Below the pieces are notes generated by a model. It had not been told where the DNA came from. It saw only the letters and a list, made by a program, of their open reading frames with translations, and made no database searches. A stretch of DNA of 64,000 bases, taken from positions 5,084,001-5,148,000 of the forward strand of contig NZ_CP150170.1 in assembly GCF_037963865.1 (NCBI RefSeq). The letters run 5' to 3'. Every line of letters starts with the position of its first letter. Position 1 is the first letter of the stretch. The stretch is from Paenibacillus sp. FSL R10-2734. GTDB taxonomy: Bacteria > Bacillota > Bacilli > Paenibacillales > Paenibacillaceae. Position numbers and translations under genes: made by a program. This document shows positions 53,954 through 62,011 of this stretch, piece after piece.

Positions 53954-54727
53954 TTAGGCATTTTTCCCGAAAGTAGCGCCTCCATCAATATAGAGAGGAG
54001 AACCCATCATAAATTTCGATTCATCAGAAGCAAGGAATAATGCGGCTAGTGCAACATCCTCAGGTAAGCCTAACTCTTCACTCAGCTGACGTTTCTTAAG
54101 TGCCGCAATTGCAGTTTCCGGATTATCGTAGGAGGTTTTTAAGTAATTTTCAACAAATGGTGTTAGGATTGTACCAGGTAAAAGAGCATTTACTCGAATA
54201 TTGTAGGCTGCGTAATCTACTTGCATGGATTTCGTCAGGGCCAATATCGCTCCTTTGGTAGCTGAATAAGAAGCTCTTCTCGCTAACCCGATTTCTGCGA
54301 CGCAAGAGGACATATTAATGATGTTGCCAGATTTGCGTTTCATCATATGCGGAAGCACAAATTTAGAAGGTAAATATACACCCCGAATGTTGACCTGAAT
54401 AACCCGATCCCATGCATCCGGTTCAACTTCATGCAAAGCGCCTACCCCGCTAATTCCCGCATTATTAAAAAGCACATCAATATGACCATATTTTTCGATA
54501 ATTTGCTCTACCATCTGTTGTACAGACTTAACATCGGTCACATCTGCATGGATGAAATGGCCTATTCCTCCATCTGCATGAATATCCTTCAAAGTCGCTA
54601 TACCTTTTGCTTCATCCAGATCGTTCACAATTACAGTTGCACCTTCACGAGCAAACAGCAATGCCGTGCTTCTACCGATCCCTGAACCCGAGCCCGTAAT
54701 TAAGATGACTTTATTGGCTAATCTCAT
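53954..54727 (-). CDS. SDR dehydrogenase, probable 2-keto-3-deoxy-L-fuconate 4-dehydrogenase
   Basis: 257 residues. The cofactor loop is TGSGSGIG. D36 (VNDLDEA) predicts NAD. Catalytic S141, Y154 and K158 are in NMSSCVAE and YSATKGA. VNALLPGTILTPFVENYL and DESKFMMGSPLYIDGG resemble the UcpA-type enzymes that oxidise 2-keto-3-deoxy-L-fuconate in Xanthomonas. It overlaps the IclR gene by four bases and has AAGGAGG before the ATG. Which SDR does which oxidation cannot be proved from sequence alone. Confidence 0.87.
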   Translation of the reverse strand: MRLANKVILITGSGSGIGRSTALLFAREGATVIVNDLDEAKGIATLKDIHADGGIGHFIHADVTDVKSVQQMVEQIIEKYGHIDVLFNNAGISGVGALHEVEPDAWDRVIQVNIRGVYLPSKFVLPHMMKRKSGNIINMSSCVAEIGLARRASYSATKGAILALTKSMQVDYAAYNIRVNALLPGTILTPFVENYLKTSYDNPETAIAALKKRQLSEELGLPEDVALAALFLASDESKFMMGSPLYIDGGATFGKNA

Positions 54728-55488
54728 GAATGATTGCCTCCTTGGTATAGGGATAACCGACTCGCCAATTGACGAATTTCAGCCTCCGCAACATCCTTCT
54801 TTTTCTCCCAGATATGCTGCTGCATAGTACAGCTCACTGCTGCTATAGCCTCACCTGATTTAGATAGGATCGGGGCTGAAACACAGCTGAACCCAACGAT
54901 AACTTCCTGCTCATCGAAGGCAATTCCCTCATCACGAATGATTCGTAGTTGCTTCACCAGATCTGCCTTTGTTTTCAATGAATACTCTGTAGCGCTCGTT
55001 AACTCTTGAATCGGATATAATGAGTCCAGCTCCTTATCCTCAACGAACGACAGCAGCAATTTCCCGAGCGCAGTCACATGAGCAGGGAACTTCATACCGG
55101 GACCGGATGCTAGCCTGACCATAGTCGGCGCTTCCTCCTTAGCCAGATACAGCACTTCATTGCCTTCAAGTCTGGCCAACTGAATCGTCTCCTGCAGACG
55201 GTCTCTTGTGGCGGTCGCTTCGCGGTGAAATGACGAGATTAAATCCTGACCTTGCAAGTAAGAATCCCCCCACCTTCCCGTCGCGGAGCCGATGGCATAA
55301 GTATCGTTAATATCTCTATTCACCCAATCAAGTACTTCCATAGTCTGTAAAATGGAATACATAGAGCTCTTATGGATACTAAGCAGATTGGAAAGATCAA
55401 TTAATCGATGCTTATAGGGTTCCTCTGATACAAGGCGTAGTATCCCATCTGCTTTTTCCAAAGCAGGTACCCAATATTTTTTGTCCAT
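54724..55488 (-). CDS. IclR-family regulator of the L-fucose operon
   Basis: About 254 residues. The winged helix at the N-terminus (ALEKADGILRLVS, LIDLSNLLSIHKSSMYSIL) is followed by the IclR effector domain (LARLEGNEVLYLAKEEAPT, PAHVTALGKLLLSF, ISAVS-type SCTMQQHIW). ATG at 55488 follows the extended Shine-Dalgarno AGGAGGTGATC, so an upstream ATG at 55509 is rejected. It is the first gene of the operon and overlaps the first SDR gene by four bases. A 23-bp palindrome overlaps its -10 box, which suggests autoregulation of the whole operon. The inducer may be L-fuconate or 2-keto-3-deoxy-fuconate. Confidence 0.92.
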   Translation of the reverse strand: MDKKYWVPALEKADGILRLVSEEPYKHRLIDLSNLLSIHKSSMYSILQTMEVLDWVNRDINDTYAIGSATGRWGDSYLQGQDLISSFHREATATRDRLQETIQLARLEGNEVLYLAKEEAPTMVRLASGPGMKFPAHVTALGKLLLSFVEDKELDSLYPIQELTSATEYSLKTKADLVKQLRIIRDEGIAFDEQEVIVGFSCVSAPILSKSGEAIAAVSCTMQQHIWEKKKDVAEAEIRQLASRLSLYQGGNHS

Positions 55489-55507
55489 GTGATCACCTCC
55501 TCTGAAC

Positions 55508-55513
55508 ATTATA
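55508..55513 (-). promoter_or_regulatory. -10 box of the L-fucose operon
   Basis: TATAAT on the minus strand, 20 bp before the IclR ATG. The -35 is poor (TTGTAT). The predicted leader is very short and begins at or just before the Shine-Dalgarno sequence. Confidence 0.5.
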
Positions 55514-55532
55514 CAAAACCAAGTTTTCTATA
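55510..55532. promoter_or_regulatory. Candidate IclR operator
   Basis: TATACAAAAC and GTTTTCTATA face each other around three bases with one mismatch in ten. The palindrome overlaps the -10 box of the operon, as expected for a repressor site. Confidence 0.65.
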
Positions 55533-55941
55533 CAAACTAATAATAATTTTAATAGTTATATTTGGCAATCTTTTTTTCAAACTTCCTTGATCCCTCGTCT
55601 CACATCCCACCATGATAAAGTTATTCCCTCTTATTCATCCATACTTTTCGCTGGACTATAGAAAGCCTGCAAATGATCAGCTTTTTTTACATATATCCTC
55701 TTCATTAAGTCCAATAACTGCAAATGTACAGGTAAATCCTCACTTTTGACTCGTAGACCTCTTCTGGAGCAAGAATAACTGCATTTTTGCAGGAAATAAT
55801 CGTTTAGCCATCCTCGTATCAATAAAAAATGTACTTTTGCAGGTTTATTCGCATGCTATAGCTACTGATTTGTCAACCATCAGATTTTTGAGCTATAACG
55901 TGTTGCTAATACCCCTGATTGCCCCTTATATATACGTAAAA
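55533..55941. other. Intergenic region with a cluster of CTGCA palindromes
   Basis: About 400 bp without a credible gene. Four related imperfect palindromes lie at 55676-55690, 55717-55732, 55778-55793 and 55829-55842. The clearest is ACTGCATTTTTGCAGG, with CTGCA/TGCAG arms and a four-base spacer. Each copy shares a CTGCAAAT/GCAGG-type core. Two short open frames here lack ribosome sites and were discarded. Confidence 0.5.
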
Positions 55942-55989
55942 AAAGACGATAGCTTCCAAGGCGAGATGCCGAGGCTTACTATCGTCTTT
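55942..55989 (-). terminator. Terminator of the alpha-mannosidase operon
   Basis: Perfect 11-base arms (55942-55952 and 55979-55989) with a partly paired internal loop are followed by seven T residues on the minus strand. Confidence 0.9.
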
Positions 55990-56061
55990 ATACGCATACT
56001 GATTAATAATACGGTACTTTAAGTCTGTTTTGCCATGTTCACCTTTATATTACTTGACCAA

Positions 56062-58815
56062 CTATCGCCGAATACCAACTGTTACAATTTCGCATGGACT
56101 GATCTCTAAGGCCAAACTACCTTGCTCTTCGCTAGAGAGTGGTTGGCTATCCTCTTCCAGAATCGTCGTTTTATAGAAGTACTGCTGCGGAATCGTCGAA
56201 TTGAAAGTCAGGTTAGTGTTCTGCTGGCTCATGTTATACCAGCGAAGCAGCATGTCTCCCGTCTGCTCGTTCATTTTCAGTGAAGAAAATGCAAGCTCCT
56301 TACTTTCCCATTCGAATGGAGTATACACCGGAGCAACCGTTCCAGCATGTACTTCTGTCTGACATACGACCCAAGGAATCTGGAATTGATAAGCTTCAGC
56401 AAAAGCACCTGAGGTCATACCATCTCCTGTGTGTGGGATGAGCTCCATACGTACAACGTGCTCACCGAGACACTGCGCTTCTGGGGTTGGGAATAGCCCC
56501 CAGTCTCCAAGCTCGCCTACACTACGTAGCAGTGTAATTGCAATGGTGTTACGACCATCCCGCAGCACTTCATATTCATTCAATCCAAAGTTAGCAACTG
56601 TTAGACCCGCTTTCTCATTACTGATATCTACAAAGGCCTGCTGATGCTGTGTGTTACTCGGATTCATCCACTCTGTGGCTGGCTCAATATTCCGCTCTGC
56701 CACCTCAAACATCGAATCCACTTGATGCGTGGTGGCGTTCAAATCTGTCGGAAACAACGCACGAATCCGGTGATCTTTAGCCTGGTTGTCTATCATCGTT
56801 TCGATATGCAGTCCCTTTCCACCTCGCTCCAAGCTAATTACGGTGCGAAGTTTCAGAATAACTGTGTCACTACTGCGCTGCGCTTTACGCTCCGGATAGT
56901 ACACCAGTGCACGCTGCTCTTCGTCCAGCTTATCATCAGCCGAGGCTGGAATCTCCCAGTCATGCTTAATTTCCACGGATGCTCGATATGGCGTATCTTC
57001 CAGAACAGAAATGTTTGCCTGTAGTCCTTCGGTCGTCAAAGCTTGTTCAGCCTCTGGCTGTTTATACATGTATTCATTACCGATGTCACCTGTGTTTTCA
57101 TACACGCCAAGATCCCGGTAGGTCATGCCATTGGCTTTATCACTGAGCGTAAATGAACCATTATCCTGGATCACTACCTTGATGGCCTCATTCTCCAGCA
57201 CCCGATCCCCTTGAAGCAAAGATTCAGGAGCTGTAGATAATTCAGCGTCTGCACGGCGAACCCAAGCATAAGCACGAAGACCCAGCGCTGGAACTTGTGC
57301 AGCTTCAAAGGTAAGTCTTACTCGACGACACATATAGGGCTGACGGAACTTATCGTCTGGTAAATCATAGCCAAACTGAAGGCCCAGGTCCTCCATCTGG
57401 CATGCAATGGTATTCCCTTGCTCGTCTACTAGTACACGACCGTTCAAATCTATATCCTTCATACGGTTAGCCGTTTCTTCTAAAGAGAACCCATCTCGCA
57501 AATATAGACGTGCTGCATCAAGTTCTATGCTCACCGTCCCCGTGCGGCTCCACCCCGTCATATTCATAGCTACAAGCGGAAGCACTTCTTCACCATATGC
57601 TGCAAAACCGGACGTATCCACAGCGTCTGCAATCACACGCTTACTATCATCAACAATCGTCTCTGCCACATGACGGCTTTTATCAAAACGGGTTACCATT
57701 TCGCGATGTACCTCATCCACGCTACAGCCACAAATACTGTCGTGAGGATGATTCTGCATTAACGTCTTCCAAGCATAGGTGAACAGATGATGGGGATAAT
57801 CTTTGCCCAGTAATTGCGCGAACGATGCAAGCGGCTCGGCCACCTTTTCAAGCAAGACTTGCCCTTCCTGATTCATCTGTTTCAAATAAACACGAGCAGA
57901 CGCGGTATTCACTAAGGTCCCCCATCCGTCGGTGTGCTGGCTCCGCAGTTCGCCCTTTACGGTCGATAGGTTGCTGCGATCCATTACATCCTCTACAGCC
58001 TTAAGGTAATCGGGAAAATTCGAATGGATAAACTCCATATCTGGATACAGCCGCTTCGCAGTTTCAATAGCCTCTGGTAAATCTAGTTGGACTGGCTGAT
58101 GATCGCAACCGTTCATGAATAGCAGTTCACCAGTAGAGGCGAATTTCCGCGCATCTGCCACCTTTTTCTCCCAGAACAATTTAGCTTCAGCTTCATTTAC
58201 AGGCACTTCGTTCCCGTTAGAATACCAGTTAGCAAATAGAATACCGAGCACTTTCGATCCATCTGGACCTTCCCAAATCAGCTCGGAGAAAGAAGATTCA
58301 TAACCACCGTCTGATACCGTATTATTGAATCCAGTCGGCTTCACTCCTCTTCCAAAAAAGGCATTATTGATGCCTGATTGCTTCATTAATTGTGGGGTCT
58401 GTCCAACTAGACCAAAGGTGTCCGGAAAATAACCAATCTTGGAAGGTTCCCCGTAGCGTTTCGAATCCTGATGGCCAATCTGCATATTACGTACATTTGC
58501 CTCTCCACTGGTTAAGAAAGCATCTTGCAGAATATACCAAGGTCCGATCAGAAGGCGACCTTCCGTAATATACTTTTGTAGACGCTCCTGATTCTCGGGA
58601 CGAACTTGGAGGTAATCTTCCAGAATAATCGTCTGTCCGTCAAGATAAAAGCTCTTAAATTCACCATTCTCATCCAATCGATCCAGCAATTCATCGACTA
58701 GTTTAACAAGGCGCACGTGATGCTTTTCATATGGAAGATACCATTCCCGGTCCCAGTGGGTATGGGAAATAATATGAGCAGTCTGAGGTTTATTTGATCG
58801 ATCTAAGCTTTCCAT
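56062..58815 (-). CDS. GH38 alpha-mannosidase
   Basis: 917 residues, cytoplasmic. Zinc ligands and catalytic motifs of GH38 are present: HTHWDREW (residues 18-25), the nucleophile D132 in GYFPDTFG, and LLFMNGCDHQPVQ and TLMQNHPHDSICGCSVDEVH further on. The C-terminal half is the usual beta-rich part. It removes alpha-linked mannose (often alpha-1,2/1,3/1,6) from oligomannosides or glycosylated amino acids. AAGGAGG precedes the ATG by nine bases. It is the last gene of the operon binding protein-GH125-unusual GH-GH38. Imported mannan or N-glycan fragments are the likely substrate. Confidence 0.94.
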   Translation of the reverse strand: MESLDRSNKPQTAHIISHTHWDREWYLPYEKHHVRLVKLVDELLDRLDENGEFKSFYLDGQTIILEDYLQVRPENQERLQKYITEGRLLIGPWYILQDAFLTSGEANVRNMQIGHQDSKRYGEPSKIGYFPDTFGLVGQTPQLMKQSGINNAFFGRGVKPTGFNNTVSDGGYESSFSELIWEGPDGSKVLGILFANWYSNGNEVPVNEAEAKLFWEKKVADARKFASTGELLFMNGCDHQPVQLDLPEAIETAKRLYPDMEFIHSNFPDYLKAVEDVMDRSNLSTVKGELRSQHTDGWGTLVNTASARVYLKQMNQEGQVLLEKVAEPLASFAQLLGKDYPHHLFTYAWKTLMQNHPHDSICGCSVDEVHREMVTRFDKSRHVAETIVDDSKRVIADAVDTSGFAAYGEEVLPLVAMNMTGWSRTGTVSIELDAARLYLRDGFSLEETANRMKDIDLNGRVLVDEQGNTIACQMEDLGLQFGYDLPDDKFRQPYMCRRVRLTFEAAQVPALGLRAYAWVRRADAELSTAPESLLQGDRVLENEAIKVVIQDNGSFTLSDKANGMTYRDLGVYENTGDIGNEYMYKQPEAEQALTTEGLQANISVLEDTPYRASVEIKHDWEIPASADDKLDEEQRALVYYPERKAQRSSDTVILKLRTVISLERGGKGLHIETMIDNQAKDHRIRALFPTDLNATTHQVDSMFEVAERNIEPATEWMNPSNTQHQQAFVDISNEKAGLTVANFGLNEYEVLRDGRNTIAITLLRSVGELGDWGLFPTPEAQCLGEHVVRMELIPHTGDGMTSGAFAEAYQFQIPWVVCQTEVHAGTVAPVYTPFEWESKELAFSSLKMNEQTGDMLLRWYNMSQQNTNLTFNSTIPQQYFYKTTILEEDSQPLSSEEQGSLALEISPCEIVTVGIRR

Positions 58816-58861
58816 TAGTAAAGACCTCCTTATTTGAAATACGTTCTTTCTATTATGATGC

Positions 58862-61800
58862 TTAATGTAGTAGCTGTGGATAATTTACAAGGATCTCAAC
58901 TTCCTCTGGGCGATAAACGCCAAGCAGATCACCTTTAGTATCTGTAGCGAAGAGGACCGAACGTTCCTGTTCCAACAGGAATGCATATGTCCGGCCAGTG
59001 GCCGAATCCTTCACCTCGATCTTCGCATCCTGGGCATATTCTGACACGAAGGTGAAGAGCGCTCCTGTAGCAAAGCTCAATTTCCGTCCGTAGATACCCA
59101 CAAAGTCACCCCCGCTAATCCATTCCAGGTCATACTCCACACGAGCAGCCTTCGACGCATAGCGGTACAGTGCAGCTGTAGTATCACTTCGGTCACTCAA
59201 TTCAACTGGCAGTGGACTCCATATGAGTCGACCCTTACCCAGCGGAATATTCACGACAGTATCTGTGGTAGAACTTCCGCATTCGGCAGATTCGTTAATC
59301 ATCGTTTCCTTCGTCACCTCAGCAATTCGGCGGTGACCGAAAGAGACGGGTAGCACTTTGCCTTGAAGGCTAAGCACTTCTTCACGGCGCACATTACGCA
59401 ATTCACGTTTGCCAAGAATATCGTTCAAACGCTCTGTAGAACGCCAATAAGCATCCATACCGAGTGGGCCAGTTGCAAGTAATACCGCACCTGTCTCTTC
59501 AACGATTTGTAACAACCGCTCCATCGCTGTATCATCAAAGTTATGTGCGCTAGGCAGCATAATAAGCTTCACAGGATGTTTCTCCAAATCTTCTAGGTGG
59601 TATTCAGAAGCCCCTCTGAAAGGCAGCTTTAGATCATACGAAAGAATACGGGTAAGCTCTGTTGTTGCTGCAAAAGCTAGCTTTCGGTTAGAGAAATCAT
59701 TCGAATAAGGAAACACTACAGCAATCTCTTCCAGCTTCCGATCATCAAACACATCTCGGATACCTTCTATAAACTTTCCAAAATCATAAGAGACGTCCGC
59801 CTCCGGCTTCTCAGTTCCATCCGCTCGCAGTGCTCCGATATGGGACTCATTTGCATTATCCATATAGAAATTCGTATTCCAAATCCAGTGTATGGCCCCT
59901 GCACCAGCAGTTCCAAACGCATAAGCATATTTGCGTTCGAGCAGATTCCGTAGCTCTTGCTCCGAACGTTTGGCTCGTCCATCAGGAGTTTCTACATACA
60001 TGACGCCAGTCTCCTGAATTAAGTTTGGCTTATTAGGTGTCTTGGCAAAGATGCCATCCCACACCAGATAGTCATTAAACCACCAGGAATGTACAGTGGT
60101 GTAATCTACAGCCTCCTCATAGAAGAACGGCGAAGGACGCTGCGCACCTAGCCCTTCATCCTGACCAACCGTAACCATCTGATCTGGACATTGTTCCTTA
60201 ATGGTGTCGGATAACTGCTTCACCCAGCGGTTATGCATATCCATAGAGAACAAGCAATAATCAAGCCAACGTGTCCCTCTCTTAGCACTGTGCATATCCT
60301 GTACATCGAAGTTAATCTCTTTCACTTCTGGTAGCCCTGCCGATGCAAAGTTCGGAAGCTGTGCGGGTGTCATATTCCAGCGTTCCTGCAACACTTCGAT
60401 TACACCATGTCTATGTTGAAGCCATTCTACGAAAGCTTGTTGCTCAAAGCGATCATGACATGAACTCGGACCATCCGAGAAAATACGTGCCTGATCAAAC
60501 ATCGACGGCTCATTAATCAGATCCCAGTCTACATTTGAAGATTTTTTATGACGAGAAACAATAGAACGAATGAAACGCTTCTGAGCTTCTACACTTTGTG
60601 GGTCCAGATAAGGATTCACCCCTCCCCACGTTTCCGGGGTGAAGGAGAAGAACGTAAACGTCACCTGAAGACCATACTTCTTCGCCGTCATGATAAAGGC
60701 ATCAATCGCCCGCAGCACCTCTTCTGAGACATGACCATCATCTTGCATCACATTGCGATAAGCTGTCCAGATCCCTGTGCGAATCCAGTTAATCCCAGCC
60801 TTCCGCATCTGACTCATATCGCGATCCCATACCCCAACGTTCGGCAAAAATAGAAATTTACGTGCCACATCACTCGCCATATAAGTCATACCAACAACTG
60901 GTAGCGGACGCCCATCTTTTATGAAATAATCTCTTCCGCTCGTAACTGGTTCGCCTGCAGGCAGCAGTTCAGGAGCATGGCCCCAGAATCCTTGGTGCAG
61001 CATGCGAACTTCACCATCACTGGCTTCTGCTGCGCAGACTATCTGGTACAAACCACTCCTAATTTCAATAGGAATGGGCAGACGAACAATGTTAAGTTCA
61101 CCATTTGCCTCCATCTCCAAACTCTGAGACCAGTGCAAGGACGAATCTGTTTCATGCTCTACATGAATTGTAAACTTCCATGTATCTTCATTTCTCATAG
61201 AAGTCTTTGCCCGTTCAAGCTGCTGGATCTGAAGCGTTAGGGAAGCACGTTCTCCTGACTCATATGACGCGTAATTCGGTTTAACCCACATTTCCGTTAC
61301 ACCTTTGCTGCAGAATCTAGCCCACTTAGATATCGCAGACAGCCCTTTATCCTTCCATAAAGAAGACGTTGCAGCCGTATTTACGAACAGCCAGCGTGAA
61401 CCTGCAAATAAACCAATCGTATTCTCCCAAAGAACTACTGGAGCAGCAGTTTCTCGACCTTCTTGCGTAATTCCTTTCAAAAGCGGGTAAATCCTTGTGC
61501 TCATTGGACCTGCCGATCCCATTTGATGTGGCAAATCACTCGTCTTCGTCGTATGTGGCACAAGGTTCCATGTATTTGCACTCGCTAGAAAGAGAGCTTC
61601 TTGCCCCTTAAGCAAAGGAATGACATCCGATGCAAGCAAGGATTGGTTGCGAGAACATTCAACACGTAGTGCCTCATGAATATACAGCTCTTGATGATAA
61701 GAGGTTTGTTCCGCTTCCACATGCCATTGCCCAGCTTCCCATCGAACAGGTTGTTTAAAGGGGGCACCCCCAATGCTGATCAGCCCGCCACCTCTTTGCA

Positions 61801-62011
61801 AATATTCAAGAATGGCTACCCATGCGGATTTCGGAAAATAGGGTGCATGCAGATTGATGAAACATCCGCCTTCTGTTTCGCTAAGCGCTCCTGCAAGCTG
61901 ATTCTCGTTGACAATAGATCCGAACTCACGCATGGAGTTAATCGCATCGCTTGGAACCGGATTAGAAATTGGAAAATCCGAATCATAGAATATGATTACG
62001 GGCCTGCTCAT
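58862..62011 (-). CDS. Large clan GH-A-like glycoside hydrolase of unusual architecture, candidate beta-mannosidase or new family
   Basis: 1049 residues, no signal peptide. Residues 1-240 look like a class I glutamine-amidotransferase/ThuA-type Rossmann fold (GGCFINLHAPYFP, LQRGGGLISIGGAPF). An Ig-like segment spans about 240-350. A TIM barrel at about 370-755 has putative acid/base E501 (WDLINEPSMFD) and nucleophile E667 (NLIQETGVMYVE). A second amidotransferase-like domain, resembling the trimerisation domain of GH42-type enzymes, lies at about 760-930 (VKLIMLPSAHNFDD, GAVLLATGPLG). The ATG overlaps the GH125 stop by four bases. The clan is likely; the family and substrate are not recognised. 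Confidence 0.82.
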   Translation of the reverse strand: MSRPVIIFYDSDFPISNPVPSDAINSMREFGSIVNENQLAGALSETEGGCFINLHAPYFPKSAWVAILEYLQRGGGLISIGGAPFKQPVRWEAGQWHVEAEQTSYHQELYIHEALRVECSRNQSLLASDVIPLLKGQEALFLASANTWNLVPHTTKTSDLPHQMGSAGPMSTRIYPLLKGITQEGRETAAPVVLWENTIGLFAGSRWLFVNTAATSSLWKDKGLSAISKWARFCSKGVTEMWVKPNYASYESGERASLTLQIQQLERAKTSMRNEDTWKFTIHVEHETDSSLHWSQSLEMEANGELNIVRLPIPIEIRSGLYQIVCAAEASDGEVRMLHQGFWGHAPELLPAGEPVTSGRDYFIKDGRPLPVVGMTYMASDVARKFLFLPNVGVWDRDMSQMRKAGINWIRTGIWTAYRNVMQDDGHVSEEVLRAIDAFIMTAKKYGLQVTFTFFSFTPETWGGVNPYLDPQSVEAQKRFIRSIVSRHKKSSNVDWDLINEPSMFDQARIFSDGPSSCHDRFEQQAFVEWLQHRHGVIEVLQERWNMTPAQLPNFASAGLPEVKEINFDVQDMHSAKRGTRWLDYCLFSMDMHNRWVKQLSDTIKEQCPDQMVTVGQDEGLGAQRPSPFFYEEAVDYTTVHSWWFNDYLVWDGIFAKTPNKPNLIQETGVMYVETPDGRAKRSEQELRNLLERKYAYAFGTAGAGAIHWIWNTNFYMDNANESHIGALRADGTEKPEADVSYDFGKFIEGIRDVFDDRKLEEIAVVFPYSNDFSNRKLAFAATTELTRILSYDLKLPFRGASEYHLEDLEKHPVKLIMLPSAHNFDDTAMERLLQIVEETGAVLLATGPLGMDAYWRSTERLNDILGKRELRNVRREEVLSLQGKVLPVSFGHRRIAEVTKETMINESAECGSSTTDTVVNIPLGKGRLIWSPLPVELSDRSDTTAALYRYASKAARVEYDLEWISGGDFVGIYGRKLSFATGALFTFVSEYAQDAKIEVKDSATGRTYAFLLEQERSVLFATDTKGDLLGVYRPEEVEILVNYPQLLH

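Noticed and set aside
55631..56022. Two short open frames (63 and 61 codons) between the fucose and mannosidase operons
   Set aside because: They run through the CTGCA palindromes and the terminator hairpin, lack ribosome sites and have no recognisable motifs.
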